From: Halobaculum saliterrae
GTDB taxonomy: Archaea; Halobacteriota; Halobacteria; Halobacteriales; Haloferacaceae
Length of the DNA: 64,000 bases
Reading direction: 5' to 3'
Assembly (NCBI RefSeq): GCF_009831625.1
Contig: NZ_WUUS01000004.1
Coordinates: 293,869 to 357,868 of the forward strand
In this document: positions 35,786 through 45,749 of the stretch, in pieces
Layout: every line of letters begins with the position of its first letter
How positions within the stretch are numbered: the stretch's first letter is position 1
Position numbers and translations under genes: made by a program
Notes under the pieces: model-generated
Database searches by the model: none
What the model was told of the DNA's origin: nothing
What the model saw: only the letters and a program-made list of their open reading frames with translations

Positions 35786-37216
35786 ATGGTAGACAAGCCC
35801 GTCGACGTCGAACCGAGTGGCGAGAACGTCGCCGGCGAGGCGCCCGTCGCGGAGCCGGAGTTCGTCACCGACGACGCGACCGTCCACGACGACGACGTCG
35901 AACTCGAGCGGACAATCGGACTGGTCGGCGGGCTGGCGATCGGGATCGGGACCATGATCGGCGCGGGGATCTTCGTCTTCCCGGGGCTGGCGGCGAGCAA
36001 CGCGGGGGTGGCCGCCACGCTCTCGTTCGCGATCGGCGGACTGATCGCGCTGCTCGTGGCGCTCCCCACCTCCGAACTCGCCACGGCGATGCCGCGGAGC
36101 GGCGGCGGGTACTACTTCGTCTCCCGCGGGATGGGAACGGCCTACGGCGCGGTCGTCGGGCTGGGGCTGTGGTTGGGGCTGATGTTCGCCTCCGCGTTCT
36201 ATCTGGTCGGCCTCGGCCACTACGCGAGCGCCGTCCTCGCCGAACTCGACGTCGCGCTCCCGTTCAGTCCCGTCATCGGGATCGGGCTGCTGTTCGGCGC
36301 CGCGCTGACGGCGTTGAGTATCGGCGGGACCGAGAACACCGCGAAGATCCAGAACGTCGTGGTCGGGGTCCTCCTCGTGGTGCTCACGGGCTTTCTCTCC
36401 TACGGCGTCCTCGACGCGGTGGGCGTGTTCGGCGGCGGAACGGTTCCGGAGCAGTTCTTCTCGAGGGGGTACTTCCCGGTGTTGACGACCGCGGCGCTCG
36501 TGTTCACGTCGTATCTGGGGTTCGCCCAGGTCGCGACCGTCGCCGGCGAGATCAAGGACCCGGGTCGAAACCTCCCGCTGGCGATGGTGGGATCGGTCCT
36601 GATCGTCACCGTGTTCTACGTCGTGACGATCTTCGTCGCGACCAGCGCGTTCGGCGCCGACCGACTGGGACAGTTCGGGGAGACGGCGATGGTCGAGGTC
36701 GCACGCGACTTCCTCGGGTTGTCCGGCGCGGTCGCGATCCTGGGTGCGGGACTGCTCGCGACGTTCTCCAGCGCGAACGCGTCGATCCTGAGCGCGTCGC
36801 GGGCGGTGTACGCGCTCAGCCGGGACGCCCTGCTTCCTCGGAAGGCGAGCGAGATCAACCTCCGATACGGCACCCCACACGTCGCGTTGCTCGCCGCCGG
36901 CGGGCCGATCCTCGTCCTCGTCGCGACCGGACAGGTCGAACTGCTCGCGGAGGTCGCGTCGTTCCTCCACCTGATCATGTACGGGCTGATGTGTGTCGCG
37001 TTGATCGTGTTGCGACGGCGGGACCCCGAGTGGTACTCCCCCAGCTATCGGGTGCCGGGGTATCCGGTGTTGCCCGCCGTCGGCGCCCTCGCCAGCTTCG
37101 GGTTGATCGCGTTCATGCAGCCCGCGTCGATCGGCATCGGGATCGTGGTGATGCTCGTCTCGTACCTCTGGTACCGTTATTACGCTGGGGACGTCACACT
37201 CAAGGGGGACATCTGA
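35786..37216 (+). CDS. APC family amino-acid permease
   Basis: The 476-residue protein has an acidic N-terminal tail (1-45) and 12 helices. TM1 contains [15 protein letters not shown] (the substrate-binding unwound helix of APC carriers) and the cytosolic loop contains [14 protein letters not shown]. It is similar in plan to the APC-USP fusion at 29.4-31.6 kb but lacks the fused USP domains; instead a separate USP-like gene begins one base after its stop. Substrate unknown. Confidence 0.9.
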   Translation: MVDKPVDVEPSGENVAGEAPVAEPEFVTDDATVHDDDVELERTIGLVGGLAIGIGTMIGAGIFVFPGLAASNAGVAATLSFAIGGLIALLVALPTSELATAMPRSGGGYYFVSRGMGTAYGAVVGLGLWLGLMFASAFYLVGLGHYASAVLAELDVALPFSPVIGIGLLFGAALTALSIGGTENTAKIQNVVVGVLLVVLTGFLSYGVLDAVGVFGGGTVPEQFFSRGYFPVLTTAALVFTSYLGFAQVATVAGEIKDPGRNLPLAMVGSVLIVTVFYVVTIFVATSAFGADRLGQFGETAMVEVARDFLGLSGAVAILGAGLLATFSSANASILSASRAVYALSRDALLPRKASEINLRYGTPHVALLAAGGPILVLVATGQVELLAEVASFLHLIMYGLMCVALIVLRRRDPEWYSPSYRVPGYPVLPAVGALASFGLIAFMQPASIGIGIVVMLVSYLWYRYYAGDVTLKGDI

Positions 37217-37217
37217 C

Positions 37218-37949
37218 ATGAACACCCGCCCGTCGATACTCGTCCCGATCCGCGTGCTCGAGGGGGAATCGATCCCGGAGGGCGTTCCCGGCCTCCTCAC
37301 GAACGCCCACGTCGTCCTGTTGGGGTATCACGTCGTCCCGGAGCAGACGGCACCCGGCCAGGCGCGAATGCAGTTCGAGGACCGGGCCGCGCAACGGCTC
37401 GACGAGTACGAGGCGATCCTCGAGGAGGCGGGAGCGACCGTCGAGCGACGGCTGGTGTTCACCCACGACGGCCAGAAGACGATCGACCGAACGACGACCG
37501 AACACGACTGTCTGGCGGCGCTCGTCCCGAGCGCTACCGGCCCGATCGAGGACGTCCTCGTCGCCGTCCGTGGCGCCGTGGGGGTCGACCGACTCGCCCG
37601 CGTCGTCGCGGGACTGTTCGGCGGAACGGACGTCTCCGTGACGCTGTACCACGTCGCGGGGGACGAGGAGACGGACGAGGACGCCGGAACGCTCCTCGAC
37701 GGAGTCGTGGAACGGTTGGGGGACCTGGGGATGGACACGTCGACGGTCGAGACGCGCGTCGACCGGGAACGGGACGCCCTCGATGCGATCGTCGGGGCGT
37801 CCGACGAGTTCGACACCGTCGTCATGGGGGAGTCCGACCCCTCCCTCGCGACGTTCGTGTTCGGCCTGCCGGCCGATCAGGTCGCCGACCGGTTTCTCGG
37901 TCCCGTCCTCGTGGTACAGCGGGAACCGCCACGAGAGACGGACAAGTAA
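37218..37949 (+). CDS. USP-like protein paired with APC permease
   Basis: The 243-residue protein has two USP-like halves. The first has SILVPIRVLEGESIPEGV, VVLLGYHVVPEQT and a long middle helix; the second has DVLVAVRGAVGVDRLARVV, VSVTLYHVAGDE and DTVVMGESDPSLATFVFGLPADQV. The ATP-loop glycines are not well kept. It starts one base after the permease stop, so it is probably a regulatory partner of that permease, parallel to the fused arrangement at 29.4 kb. Confidence 0.8.
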   Translation: MNTRPSILVPIRVLEGESIPEGVPGLLTNAHVVLLGYHVVPEQTAPGQARMQFEDRAAQRLDEYEAILEEAGATVERRLVFTHDGQKTIDRTTTEHDCLAALVPSATGPIEDVLVAVRGAVGVDRLARVVAGLFGGTDVSVTLYHVAGDEETDEDAGTLLDGVVERLGDLGMDTSTVETRVDRERDALDAIVGASDEFDTVVMGESDPSLATFVFGLPADQVADRFLGPVLVVQREPPRETDK

Positions 37950-38094
37950 GCCGTTCCGGACCCGCTCGGCCCGGTCGGGTCGCGGATCGATCCGGAGGCG
38001 TGGCCGATTCGCTGAGCCCGACGGACGGTTCGTGTCCGGTCTTCGCGCGGGTGAGGTGCCGTCGTCGCGGTGAACGGGACGGACTACACACAGC

Positions 38095-38099
38095 TATTT
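38095..38099 (+). promoter_or_regulatory. TATA-like element for amidase
   Basis: TATTT within GCTATTTG lies about 30 bp before ATG 38128, supporting that ATG rather than the TTG at 38098. Confidence 0.5.
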
Positions 38100-38127
38100 G
38101 AGAACACATGACGTGGGACGTGATGGC

Positions 38128-39651
38128 ATGTCAGAGTCGCCGCCGAACGTCCGCCGACCGACCGAGGAGGAGATCCGCGAACTGGCCGCCCACCACCACA
38201 TGTCGCTGTCCGACGACGAGGTCGCCGACTTCGCGGCGATCATCGACGGGCTGTTCGAGGGGTACGAGCGCATCGACGAGTTGGCCGACCCCACGCCGGA
38301 GGTCGCATATCACACCCGCGACCCCGGATACGAGCCGGACGCGACGGAGGACCCGCTCAACGCGTTCGTCCGGCGGTGCGTGGTCGAGGGCGCCGACGAC
38401 GGGCCGCTGTCGGACTACGAGATCGGGCTGAAGGACTCCGTCTCGCTGGCGGGCGTCGAGATGACGCTCGGGTCGAAACTGTTCGAGGGCTACGTTCCCT
38501 CGACGGACGCCACGATCGTCACCCGACTGCTCGACGCCGGCGCGACGATCACCGGGAAGCTCAACATGGAGGACATGGCGCTCTCGGGGAGCGGCGAGTT
38601 GTCCGCGACCGGTCCGGTTCGCAACCCCGTCGACGACGACTACCTCGCGGGCGGCTCATCCAGCGGGAGCGCCGCCGCGGTCGGCGCCGGCGACCTCGAC
38701 GCGGCCATCGGCGGCGATCAGGGGGGATCGATCCGGATCCCCGCCGCATGGAGCGGCATCGTCGGCCACAAGCCCACCCACAGTCTCGTCCCGTACACCG
38801 GCGTCGCGGGGCTCGGTCGCTCCTTCGACCACGTCGGTCCGATGGCTTCGACCGTCGAGGACTGCGCGCTGTTGCTCGACGTGCTTGCGGGCGCAGACGG
38901 GCTCGACCCGCGACAAGGCGAGGTGCCGACGCAACACTACAGCGACGCGCTCGGGGCCGATCCCGGGGAGGTCACCGTCGGCGTCCTGCGGGAGGGGTTC
39001 GGCCACGAGCAGAGCGAGGCGGGCGTCGACGAGACCGTCCGCGACGCGCTCGACGCCTTCGAGGCGGCGGGGGCGGAGGTGACGGAGGTGTCGGTGCCGA
39101 TGCACCTCGACGGCCTCCCGATCTGGAACGCGATCGGCCTCGAGGAGATCACGGCGACCGTCGAGGCCGAGTGCGTCGGCCACTACGGAACGGGCTTCCA
39201 CGACACGCAGTTCGCGGACGCCTTCGGGCGCGCCCGGCGGGCGCAGGCCGACGACTACCTCGCGACGATGAAGCTCACCCTGATCGCCGGGCAGTACCTC
39301 TCCGACGAGTACCGCGGACGCTACCACGCGAAGGGAAAGAACCTCGCCCGGAAGCTCGCCGACGCCTACGACGAGGCGCTCTCGGACGTCGACGTGCTGG
39401 CGATGCCGACGACCCCTCAGACCGCCCACGAGGTCGACACGGGGATCTCCCGGGTCGAGGCGATCGACCGCGCGCTCAACATGCTCCCGAACACGGCGCC
39501 GTTCGACAACACCGGCCACCCCGCGATCAGCGTCCCCGCGGGAACCTCGGACGGGCTCCCGGTCGGCCTGATGTTCGTCGGCGACACGTTCGACGACGCG
39601 ACGGTGCTCTCGACCGCCCACGCCTTCGAACGACACGTGGACGTGACGTAG
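38128..39651 (+). CDS. Amidase signature family enzyme
   Basis: The 507-residue amidase has the complete Ser-cisSer-Lys triad: K102 in IGLKDSVSLAG, S177 in GGSSSGSAAAVG and S201 in GGDQGGSIRIPAAW. The spacings of 75 and 24 residues equal those of well-studied amidases. It hydrolyses a C-N amide bond; substrate unknown. It is not GatA, since haloarchaea in general use GatDE for glutamine, though GatA-like homology will be strong. It converges with the next gene (6 bp). Confidence 0.9.
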   Translation: MSESPPNVRRPTEEEIRELAAHHHMSLSDDEVADFAAIIDGLFEGYERIDELADPTPEVAYHTRDPGYEPDATEDPLNAFVRRCVVEGADDGPLSDYEIGLKDSVSLAGVEMTLGSKLFEGYVPSTDATIVTRLLDAGATITGKLNMEDMALSGSGELSATGPVRNPVDDDYLAGGSSSGSAAAVGAGDLDAAIGGDQGGSIRIPAAWSGIVGHKPTHSLVPYTGVAGLGRSFDHVGPMASTVEDCALLLDVLAGADGLDPRQGEVPTQHYSDALGADPGEVTVGVLREGFGHEQSEAGVDETVRDALDAFEAAGAEVTEVSVPMHLDGLPIWNAIGLEEITATVEAECVGHYGTGFHDTQFADAFGRARRAQADDYLATMKLTLIAGQYLSDEYRGRYHAKGKNLARKLADAYDEALSDVDVLAMPTTPQTAHEVDTGISRVEAIDRALNMLPNTAPFDNTGHPAISVPAGTSDGLPVGLMFVGDTFDDATVLSTAHAFERHVDVT

Positions 39652-39657
39652 ACGGCG

Positions 39658-40533
39658 CTAGTTCGACGACGACCCGACGTGCTCGGCCACCCGCCGGGCG
39701 ACGGCGCTCCGGAGCGCGTCGACGGCCAGCGTCGTCTCGCCGTTGGTGATCCGCGGGTGCTGGTCCCGGAGCGTCCGGTCGGTGACGCGGTCGGCGAGCG
39801 CCGACACGGTCGGGGACCGCCCGTCCGACTCGAGCGCTCGCGCCTCGGAGGCGATGGCCTCAGGGGAGGCGACCGCCGCGGCGTACTCCTCCGCCGAATC
39901 GGTGAGCGGCTCGGGGACGGGCGGCGGGTCTCGATACCTCGGCGCCCGTGTCGTCGCCAGCCCGCCGCCCTTCTTCCGGTAGAGGACGCCGAGGGCGGTC
40001 CCGTCGCCCCAGCGCGTCTCCGGCGTCTCGACGCCGTCGGCGGAGAGCCCTCGGACGTGTACCTCCGTGTCGATCGTCGGGGGACTCGGGAGCCCGAGTT
40101 CGTCGAACGCGCGGTCGAGTTCGTGCGGCAGCAACGTCGCCTCGGGGTGGTCGATGTCGAGCCCGACCACCGGGGGAGCGATGCCCCAGTCGTACCCCCG
40201 GCGGCGGCGGTGGACGGCGACGCCCCAGACCGTCACGGCCGTGGGGTCGGCGACCGCGGCCCGCAACGCGTTGCGGTCGAACCGCCGTCCGAGATACCGG
40301 GCGGCGAAGTCGTACCGCGGGGGCACCGAGTCCGCCGGGGTCCACGCGGCGTCCGGCCGTCCGTCGATCGACGCGTCGGGAAACGCGAGCCGGAGGCGCC
40401 CGTCGCTCCCGAGTTCGATCCCGACGACCGTCCCGTCGGGGAGTTCCTCGATCCGGACGTGTCCTCCCTCGAGGAACTCCTCGCTGACCGCTTCGAGCGA
40501 GGGAAGGGACGGCGTCGACGACGAGGGTGGCAT
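39658..40533 (-). CDS. Haloarchaeal protein of unknown function
   Basis: The 291-residue soluble protein starts MPPSSSTPSLP. The middle section contains GYDWGIAPPVVGLDIDHPEATLLPHELDRAFDELG and the basic/glycine stretch GVLYRKKGGGLATTRAPRY; the C-terminal part is helical (AVDALRSAVARRVAEHVGS). I do not recognise a fold. The GLDIDHP and YRKKGGG stretches could form a ligand site, but this is a guess. It lies 209 bp downstream of secY on the same strand; that gap shows nothing I can support. Confidence 0.55.
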   Translation of the reverse strand: MPPSSSTPSLPSLEAVSEEFLEGGHVRIEELPDGTVVGIELGSDGRLRLAFPDASIDGRPDAAWTPADSVPPRYDFAARYLGRRFDRNALRAAVADPTAVTVWGVAVHRRRRGYDWGIAPPVVGLDIDHPEATLLPHELDRAFDELGLPSPPTIDTEVHVRGLSADGVETPETRWGDGTALGVLYRKKGGGLATTRAPRYRDPPPVPEPLTDSAEEYAAAVASPEAIASEARALESDGRSPTVSALADRVTDRTLRDQHPRITNGETTLAVDALRSAVARRVAEHVGSSSN

Positions 40534-40742
40534 GTCTCCGTCGAGTCGACGTGGGTACTTGAGTGTGTAGCGGTCACGGCCCCCGCTCGACGGTAGATCT
40601 CGGTCCCGAACGGAGACGAGTGGTCTCAGAACAGCATCGGATCGAACTCGCCGCGTCGTCCGCGGGCGGTGAAAACCTGCGTCCTCGAACCGAACGAACG
40701 GACCCGGCCCGGTCGTCTCGGCCTCTCGAGCGTCGATCCCGA

Positions 40743-42206
40743 TCAGTCCGAGCCGAACATCTGGCGCATCATCGGATGCATCTCCATGAGCTGCTCCTCG
40801 GCGATCTCCTCGTACAGCTTGTAGGTGATCGACACCGTCAGGAGGAGGCCCGTCCCGGAGACGCCCCCGAGCGTGCCGAGCATGTTCGCGAGCACCGCCA
40901 GCAGGCCGACGAGCGCGCCGCCGATGACGGTCACCTGCGGGATGTACCGCTCCATCACCTTCTCGATCACTTGCGGGTTCTTCCGGAACCCGGGGATCTG
41001 CATCCCGGAGTTCTGGATCTGCTGGGCGGTCGACTCCGGTCCCATCCCGGTCGTCTCCACCCAGAACACCGCGAAGATGGCGCCGCCGACGATCATGAAC
41101 GTGAGGTCGACGAGCACCCGGAGGACGATCTGCCACGGCTCGGCGCTGACGGTGAACGCTCCGGAGAACCACATCCAGTCCTGTCGCGACTGGATGGGGG
41201 CGAGGTAGTAGAACAGCCCGCTCACGGGCTGGCCCTGCGAGTAGACGCCGACGACCGAGGGAAGGGTGACGTAGTTGTTGAGGATCTGCCCGAGGAACTG
41301 GATGTTCGCCTGCAGCGCGCGAACGAGGATCATCGGGAGGACCGACGCGTAGATGAGCTTCACGGGGAAGCGACCGCGGGCGCCCTTCACGCGGGCGTGA
41401 CTCAGCGGGATCTCGACGCGCACGGACTCGGTGTACACGACGATGGCGAAGATGAGCACCGTTGTGAACAGCGCGAGGATGTTCCCGGGGTCGAACAGCA
41501 GCGACTGGACGAACGGGTCGAGCTCGATGCTCCCGGTGATGATCCCGTACCACGCGGGGAAGAAGCCGGTCACCTGCGTGCCCAGGGCGGGCACGGCGAA
41601 CAGCCCGGCGACGAGCTGCTGGCTCACGCCCGCGATGATGAACAGCCCGATCCCGGAGCCGACGCCCCACTTGGAGATGACCTCGTCCATGAACAGGATG
41701 AGGACGCCGCCGACGAACATCTGGGCGAACAGCAGCGTCCGCATGCCGCCCGCGCCGATGCCCAACGACGCCCCGAGCTGTGTGTCGACCGGCAGGTAGT
41801 TGCCGGCGAACACCATCGGCAGCCCCGTCAGGCAGATCATCACGACGACCAGCAGCTTCTGGAGCCCCTGGTACAGGATCTGGTCGCGGGGGTCGTCCGT
41901 GTCGAGGCCGAGCAGGTCGGCGCCGCCGAGCAACTGGAGCACGATCGACGCCGTGACGATCGGCCCGATACCGAGCTGTAGGATCGATCCCTGCGACCCG
42001 GCGAGGATCGACCGGAACCGACCGTAGAAGTCGCCCCCGGCCCCGCCCGTCGCGAGCCCGAACATCGTGATGTTCGTGAGGAAGAAGTACATCACGAGGA
42101 TGCCGGCCGTCCAGGCGAGCTTCCGCTTGAAGGGGACGTGCCCCTCCGGACGCTCGACCGTCGGCATCCGCGTGAGTACGGGTTCCGCGGTCTCTTTCCA
42201 ACCCAT
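40743..42206 (-). CDS. secY: Preprotein translocase subunit SecY
   Basis: The 487-residue channel has ten membrane helices: AWTAGILVMYFFLTNITMFG (TM1), a plug region GGDFYGRFRSILAG, GIGPIVTASIVLQLLGG (TM2), and the cytosolic loops ESVRVEIPLSHARVKGARGRFPVKL and ESTAQQIQNSGMQIPGFRKNPQVIE. It forms the protein-conducting pore with SecE and Sbh/SecG. It lies after uL15 as in the archaeal spc operon, but 210 bp away, with a GTTAAG element about 28 bp before its ATG that could give it its own promoter. Confidence 0.97.
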   Translation of the reverse strand: MGWKETAEPVLTRMPTVERPEGHVPFKRKLAWTAGILVMYFFLTNITMFGLATGGAGGDFYGRFRSILAGSQGSILQLGIGPIVTASIVLQLLGGADLLGLDTDDPRDQILYQGLQKLLVVVMICLTGLPMVFAGNYLPVDTQLGASLGIGAGGMRTLLFAQMFVGGVLILFMDEVISKWGVGSGIGLFIIAGVSQQLVAGLFAVPALGTQVTGFFPAWYGIITGSIELDPFVQSLLFDPGNILALFTTVLIFAIVVYTESVRVEIPLSHARVKGARGRFPVKLIYASVLPMILVRALQANIQFLGQILNNYVTLPSVVGVYSQGQPVSGLFYYLAPIQSRQDWMWFSGAFTVSAEPWQIVLRVLVDLTFMIVGGAIFAVFWVETTGMGPESTAQQIQNSGMQIPGFRKNPQVIEKVMERYIPQVTVIGGALVGLLAVLANMLGTLGGVSGTGLLLTVSITYKLYEEIAEEQLMEMHPMMRQMFGSD

Positions 42207-42416
42207 ATATCGTGCATCTGGTTGGCCACCACACCTTAACGCTTCGATTGGGTCCGCGGACGCATCTCCCCGCGAGGCGCCGACGCCGCCCGATACCGGG
42301 CGATCCGTCGCGGACGAGAGTGCGTGTCGGTGCGGGCGCGTGACGCACCCGTGGCTCGCGACGCGGTGTGTGAAGAAGTGAGGCCGAACCTCGGTGGTCC
42401 GTCGCGACGGCGGCGA

Positions 42417-42923
42417 CTACTCGTCGTCGCTGTCGGCGTCGGACTGCTCCTCCGACGCCTCGGCGTCCGCCTGCGCCTGCTCGGCGCGTTCCGTCAGCTC
42501 CGCCGAGCCGCCGGCCTCCTCGATGAGGCTGCGGGCTTCCGCGGTGAACGCGTCCGCGACCACGTGCAGCTCCCCGTGGACCTGCCCGCCGCCGAGCACC
42601 TTCACGACGTCCACCTCGTGGCCGTCCTCGGCCACGTCGCGGGCGTCGAGGGCGTAGCCGTCGCCCTCCTCCTCGGCGAGGCCGTCGGCCGCCAGCAGGG
42701 CGGCGTCCTCGTCCAGCTTCTGGACCGAGACCTCCACGACCTCGTCCTGCACGCCCTGCGGGCGCTTGAAGCCGTGCTTGCCGAGCGGACCGTACAGCTG
42801 TCGTTCGTGCTTCTTGCGACCCGCGTTCCCGCGACCGCCCCGGTGGCCGGCGCCGCGCCGGTTCTTGTGGGAGCCGCCGCCGTGCGTGCGCGAGCCGCGC
42901 TGGCGTCGTTTCTTGCTGGTCAT
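42417..42923 (-). CDS. rpl15: 50S ribosomal protein uL15
   Basis: The 168-residue protein has the basic N-terminus KKRRQRGSRTHGGGSHKNRRGAGHRGGRGNAG that threads into 23S rRNA, a middle GFKRPQGVQDEVV and a C-terminal globular domain with KVLGGGQVHGELHVVADAFT. An extended acidic tail (EEQSDADSDDE) is typical of halophiles. It overlaps the uL30 stop by one base and is the last gene of the tightly packed operon. Confidence 0.95.
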   Translation of the reverse strand: MTSKKRRQRGSRTHGGGSHKNRRGAGHRGGRGNAGRKKHERQLYGPLGKHGFKRPQGVQDEVVEVSVQKLDEDAALLAADGLAEEEGDGYALDARDVAEDGHEVDVVKVLGGGQVHGELHVVADAFTAEARSLIEEAGGSAELTERAEQAQADAEASEEQSDADSDDE

Positions 42924-43381
42924 TATCGCATCGCCTCCAGGAGCGTGTCGATGTCGTCGTGACGACCGAGCGCGCCGCCGTTCTTGACTGCGTGTTTGAT
43001 GCCGTCGTGGCCGCCGCGCGGGGCGTGCAGTCGAAGCACCGGCGAGAGACCCTGATCGCGCAGGGTCGTCTCCTCCTCGACCAGCGCCTCGGCAAGCGCC
43101 TCGACGTCGTCGTAGTCGGTGTTGTCCGCGACCCACTCGTCGTCGACGTCGGCGTCACCCTCGGCGGGCTCGCCGCGGCGCTCGACGAGCATCGCGACCG
43201 TCTCGACGTCGGGCTCGCCGAACGCGACGAAGTCGTTCACCTTCGCGATCATCCCGCGGTAGGTGTCCTCCTCGGGCACCAGCGCGCAGTGGTTGATCGA
43301 GTGGATGTTGAGCATCTTCAGGGTGTCGCGCTGGGCGGCGGACATGTCGATCTCGCCGCGCAGTTGGACGACAGCCTGCAT
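42923..43381 (-). CDS. rpl30: 50S ribosomal protein uL30
   Basis: The 152-residue archaeal long form starts [21 protein letters not shown], followed by the uL30 core MLNIHSINHCALVPEEDTYRGMI and a C-terminal extension with LRLHAPRGGHDGIKHAVK. It overlaps one base with uS5 upstream and one base with uL15 downstream. Confidence 0.95.
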   Translation of the reverse strand: MQAVVQLRGEIDMSAAQRDTLKMLNIHSINHCALVPEEDTYRGMIAKVNDFVAFGEPDVETVAMLVERRGEPAEGDADVDDEWVADNTDYDDVEALAEALVEEETTLRDQGLSPVLRLHAPRGGHDGIKHAVKNGGALGRHDDIDTLLEAMR

Positions 43382-44028
43382 CAGTGGTCACCCTCCGCTT
43401 CGCGCTGGACGCGCCGCGCCCGGTCGGGCGTGCGCGCCTGTGAGGCGTTTCGCAGGGCGTTGAACGTCGCCTTCGCGAGGTTGACCGTCGTCCGCGTGTT
43501 CCCGGTCGAGGACGTCCAGGCGTCCCGGATGCCCGCCAGTTCGAGGATGTTGCGGACGGTCGGCGCCGCCGCGAGGCCCAGCCCCTGCGGGGCTGGCTTG
43601 ATCTCGACCTCGACGGAGCCGGCCTTGCCGGTCGCCGTCCGGGTCAGGGAGTTGACTCCGCCGGCGGAGTCCTCCCACGAGCCCGATCCGCGGTCGACCT
43701 TGATCATGTTGAGCTTGGCGACCTCGATCGCCTTCTGGATCGCGCCGCCGACCTGGTCGTCGCGCCCCTGCGCGTACCCCAGGTAGCCGTCGCCGTTGCC
43801 GATGGCGACGACACAGCGGAACTTCACCCGGCGCCCGGAGTCGGTCATGCGCTGGACCATGTTGATGTCCAGCACCTCGTCCTCCAGGTCCGGAATGAGC
43901 TGGTCGACCAACTCGTGCTCCTTCAGCGGGAGTCCCGAGTTGAGCGCCTGCTCCATCGAGGTGATGTCGCCCTCCTGTACCTTCCGGCCGAGCCGCGTGC
44001 GCGGCTCCCATCCGCCGTTTCTACTCAT
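43381..44028 (-). CDS. rps5: 30S ribosomal protein uS5
   Basis: The 215-residue protein has the double-stranded RNA-binding N-half ([21 protein letters not shown]) and the C-half with [27 protein letters not shown]. uS5 helps translational accuracy and mRNA entry. Its start lies within the last 8 bp of uL18. Confidence 0.96.
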   Translation of the reverse strand: MSRNGGWEPRTRLGRKVQEGDITSMEQALNSGLPLKEHELVDQLIPDLEDEVLDINMVQRMTDSGRRVKFRCVVAIGNGDGYLGYAQGRDDQVGGAIQKAIEVAKLNMIKVDRGSGSWEDSAGGVNSLTRTATGKAGSVEVEIKPAPQGLGLAAAPTVRNILELAGIRDAWTSSTGNTRTTVNLAKATFNALRNASQARTPDRARRVQREAEGDH

Positions 44029-44584
44029 TGTCGAATTCCTCCGTCAGGGTCGCCCGAAGCTCGTCGAAGTGTTCGGGCAGGTCCGCCGCGTCGAAGTCCC
44101 CGCTGTACAGCGGCTCGTCGAGCTGCTCGGCGTACTCGGCGATGTGCTCGCCGCGGTTGCGCGACCAGTCCGCGAGGACGCTGTCGTTGTGGGGGATCTC
44201 GAGCCCGGCGTCGATCGCTCCTTCCTGCACCGCGAACGCCTTGTTTCCGGGCGTGGCGGTGTTCAGGCCGATGTCGAGGACGGCCTCTTCGAGGCCCGCC
44301 TCGACCGCCCGCAGTCCCGCGAGGTAGCCCGTGAGGTACGCGCTGGGGAGGTTCGCAGTCGGGGCCTCCCAGCCGTACTCCGCGAGGTCCTCGCTGGACG
44401 CGGCCGCGTGTGTGATGTCGCCTTCGGGGCCGGGGGAAACCAGCTGCGCCCTGACGTGCTTGTTCGACAGGCGCGCCACGAGGCGCGGCTTGCCGGATTT
44501 CAGCAGGCGCAACCTCTGGTGGTAGTCCGTCCGGACTTCCCGGCGGCGACGCATCGGTACCTTGTAGCGTGGTCCGGTCGCCAT
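44021..44584 (-). CDS. rpl18: 50S ribosomal protein uL18
   Basis: The 187-residue protein binds 5S rRNA. The N-terminus is basic ([38 protein letters not shown]), followed by the core with [19 protein letters not shown] and a C-terminal archaeal extension rich in acidic residues. It shares one base with the eL19 stop. Confidence 0.96.
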   Translation of the reverse strand: MATGPRYKVPMRRRREVRTDYHQRLRLLKSGKPRLVARLSNKHVRAQLVSPGPEGDITHAAASSEDLAEYGWEAPTANLPSAYLTGYLAGLRAVEAGLEEAVLDIGLNTATPGNKAFAVQEGAIDAGLEIPHNDSVLADWSRNRGEHIAEYAEQLDEPLYSGDFDAADLPEHFDELRATLTEEFDNE

Positions 44585-45045
44585 CAGTCGTCCTCCAGTG
44601 TTACGTCGTAGTTGTTCACGATGTACGAGTCGAGTCGTCGCACGTCCTCGAAGGACCCGCCCGAGGCCTTGTTGTACAGCTCGCGGTACTGCGTGCTGTT
44701 GAGGGGCCCGTCGTCGCGGAGCTCCTTGAGGCGTGCTCGCTGGGCGCGGATCCGCGCGATCCAGTCGTCCTTGGAGTCCTGCCGGCCGCCGGCCTTCCCC
44801 TTGCGGGAGCCGGCGCCGGTGCGGTGGCCGTACGCGCGCTTCTCGTCGCGCTCGCGGGCCCGGCCGCGGGAGTTCCCCTTGGCGTCCTCGGCGCGGATGT
44901 TGCCCTGTTCGATCTGCTCGCGGATGTCCTCACGCGTGATCGCGTCCGCGAGCTCGTCCTGTGCCTCCGGGTTGAGCCAGACGCGGCTCTTGCCGACGTC
45001 GAGTTCGTCGGCCGCGAGCCGGCGCTGTGCTGCCAGGTCGCTCAT
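44584..45045 (-). CDS. rpl19e: 50S ribosomal protein eL19
   Basis: The 153-residue archaeal/eukaryotic-type protein has [30 protein letters not shown] at the N-terminus and a long basic helix and linker ([27 protein letters not shown]). It has no bacterial equivalent. It overlaps eL32 by 4 bp. Confidence 0.96.
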   Translation of the reverse strand: MSDLAAQRRLAADELDVGKSRVWLNPEAQDELADAITREDIREQIEQGNIRAEDAKGNSRGRARERDEKRAYGHRTGAGSRKGKAGGRQDSKDDWIARIRAQRARLKELRDDGPLNSTQYRELYNKASGGSFEDVRRLDSYIVNNYDVTLEDD

Positions 45046-45749
45046 TGGTCAACCTCCACTTCGACGTAGGTCGGGTTGAGGACGCGGATCTCGCGGTCCT
45101 CGCACTCGTCCTCGATAGCCTCGCGCTTGCGACCGCCGACCGACGAGGCGATGCGTACTGCCTGCGTCGACGGGTCGACGCCCTCGAGGTCGTCCGTGTT
45201 GAACACGCGGACCTCCTCGAAGCCGCTCGGGTGCAGGCCGCGGGCGGCCGTCGGCGAGCGGTAGCCCGCCTCGACCTTCGGGCCCTTCCCGCCCATGCCG
45301 CGGCGCTGCTTCGACAGCGTGCCGCGCGGACGGCGCCACGAGGTCGGGACCCGCTTCTTCTTGTGGTAGTCCTGCCGGTTGAACTGCGGCGTGGACTCGC
45401 GGAGCTTCTTGGCGAGCGCGCGGGCGCGCTCGTCGTCGAGGTCGGGCGTCTTGTCCGCGTGACCGCGCGGACGCAGCTCCGTCTCGACGTCCTCGGACTC
45501 CTCGTCGTCCTCGGCCTCGGGCTCCTCGTCCTCGATCTCGGCGTCGGCCTCCTCCTCGACCTCGAGCCCGCCAACGTCCGCCTTGATGCGGGCCGCGAGG
45601 GCGTTCCCGACGCCGTCGACCTCCGCCAGCTCCGACTGCGAGGCCGCCTTCACGTCCTCGATGGTCTCGTAGCCGGCCTCACGGAGCGCGTCGGCCTTCG
45701 ACGGGCCGACGCCGGAGACGTCCTCGAGCTCCTCGATCTCGTCGCTCAT
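45042..45749 (-). CDS. rpl32e: 50S ribosomal protein eL32
   Basis: The 235-residue protein carries an N-terminal helix-hairpin-helix domain ([33 protein letters not shown]...) of about 55 residues, then a very acidic linker. The eL32 domain starts near 115 ([21 protein letters not shown]...). The N-terminal addition is a known feature of haloarchaeal eL32. The start directly abuts the uL6 stop. Confidence 0.96.
   Translation of the reverse strand: MSDEIEELEDVSGVGPSKADALREAGYETIEDVKAASQSELAEVDGVGNALAARIKADVGGLEVEEEADAEIEDEEPEAEDDEESEDVETELRPRGHADKTPDLDDERARALAKKLRESTPQFNRQDYHKKKRVPTSWRRPRGTLSKQRRGMGGKGPKVEAGYRSPTAARGLHPSGFEEVRVFNTDDLEGVDPSTQAVRIASSVGGRKREAIEDECEDREIRVLNPTYVEVEVDQ

Noticed and set aside
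39658..43158. 1166-aa open frame covering secY and ribosomal genes
   Set aside because: It is antisense or frame-shifted relative to secY and uL15, which have clear family sequences.
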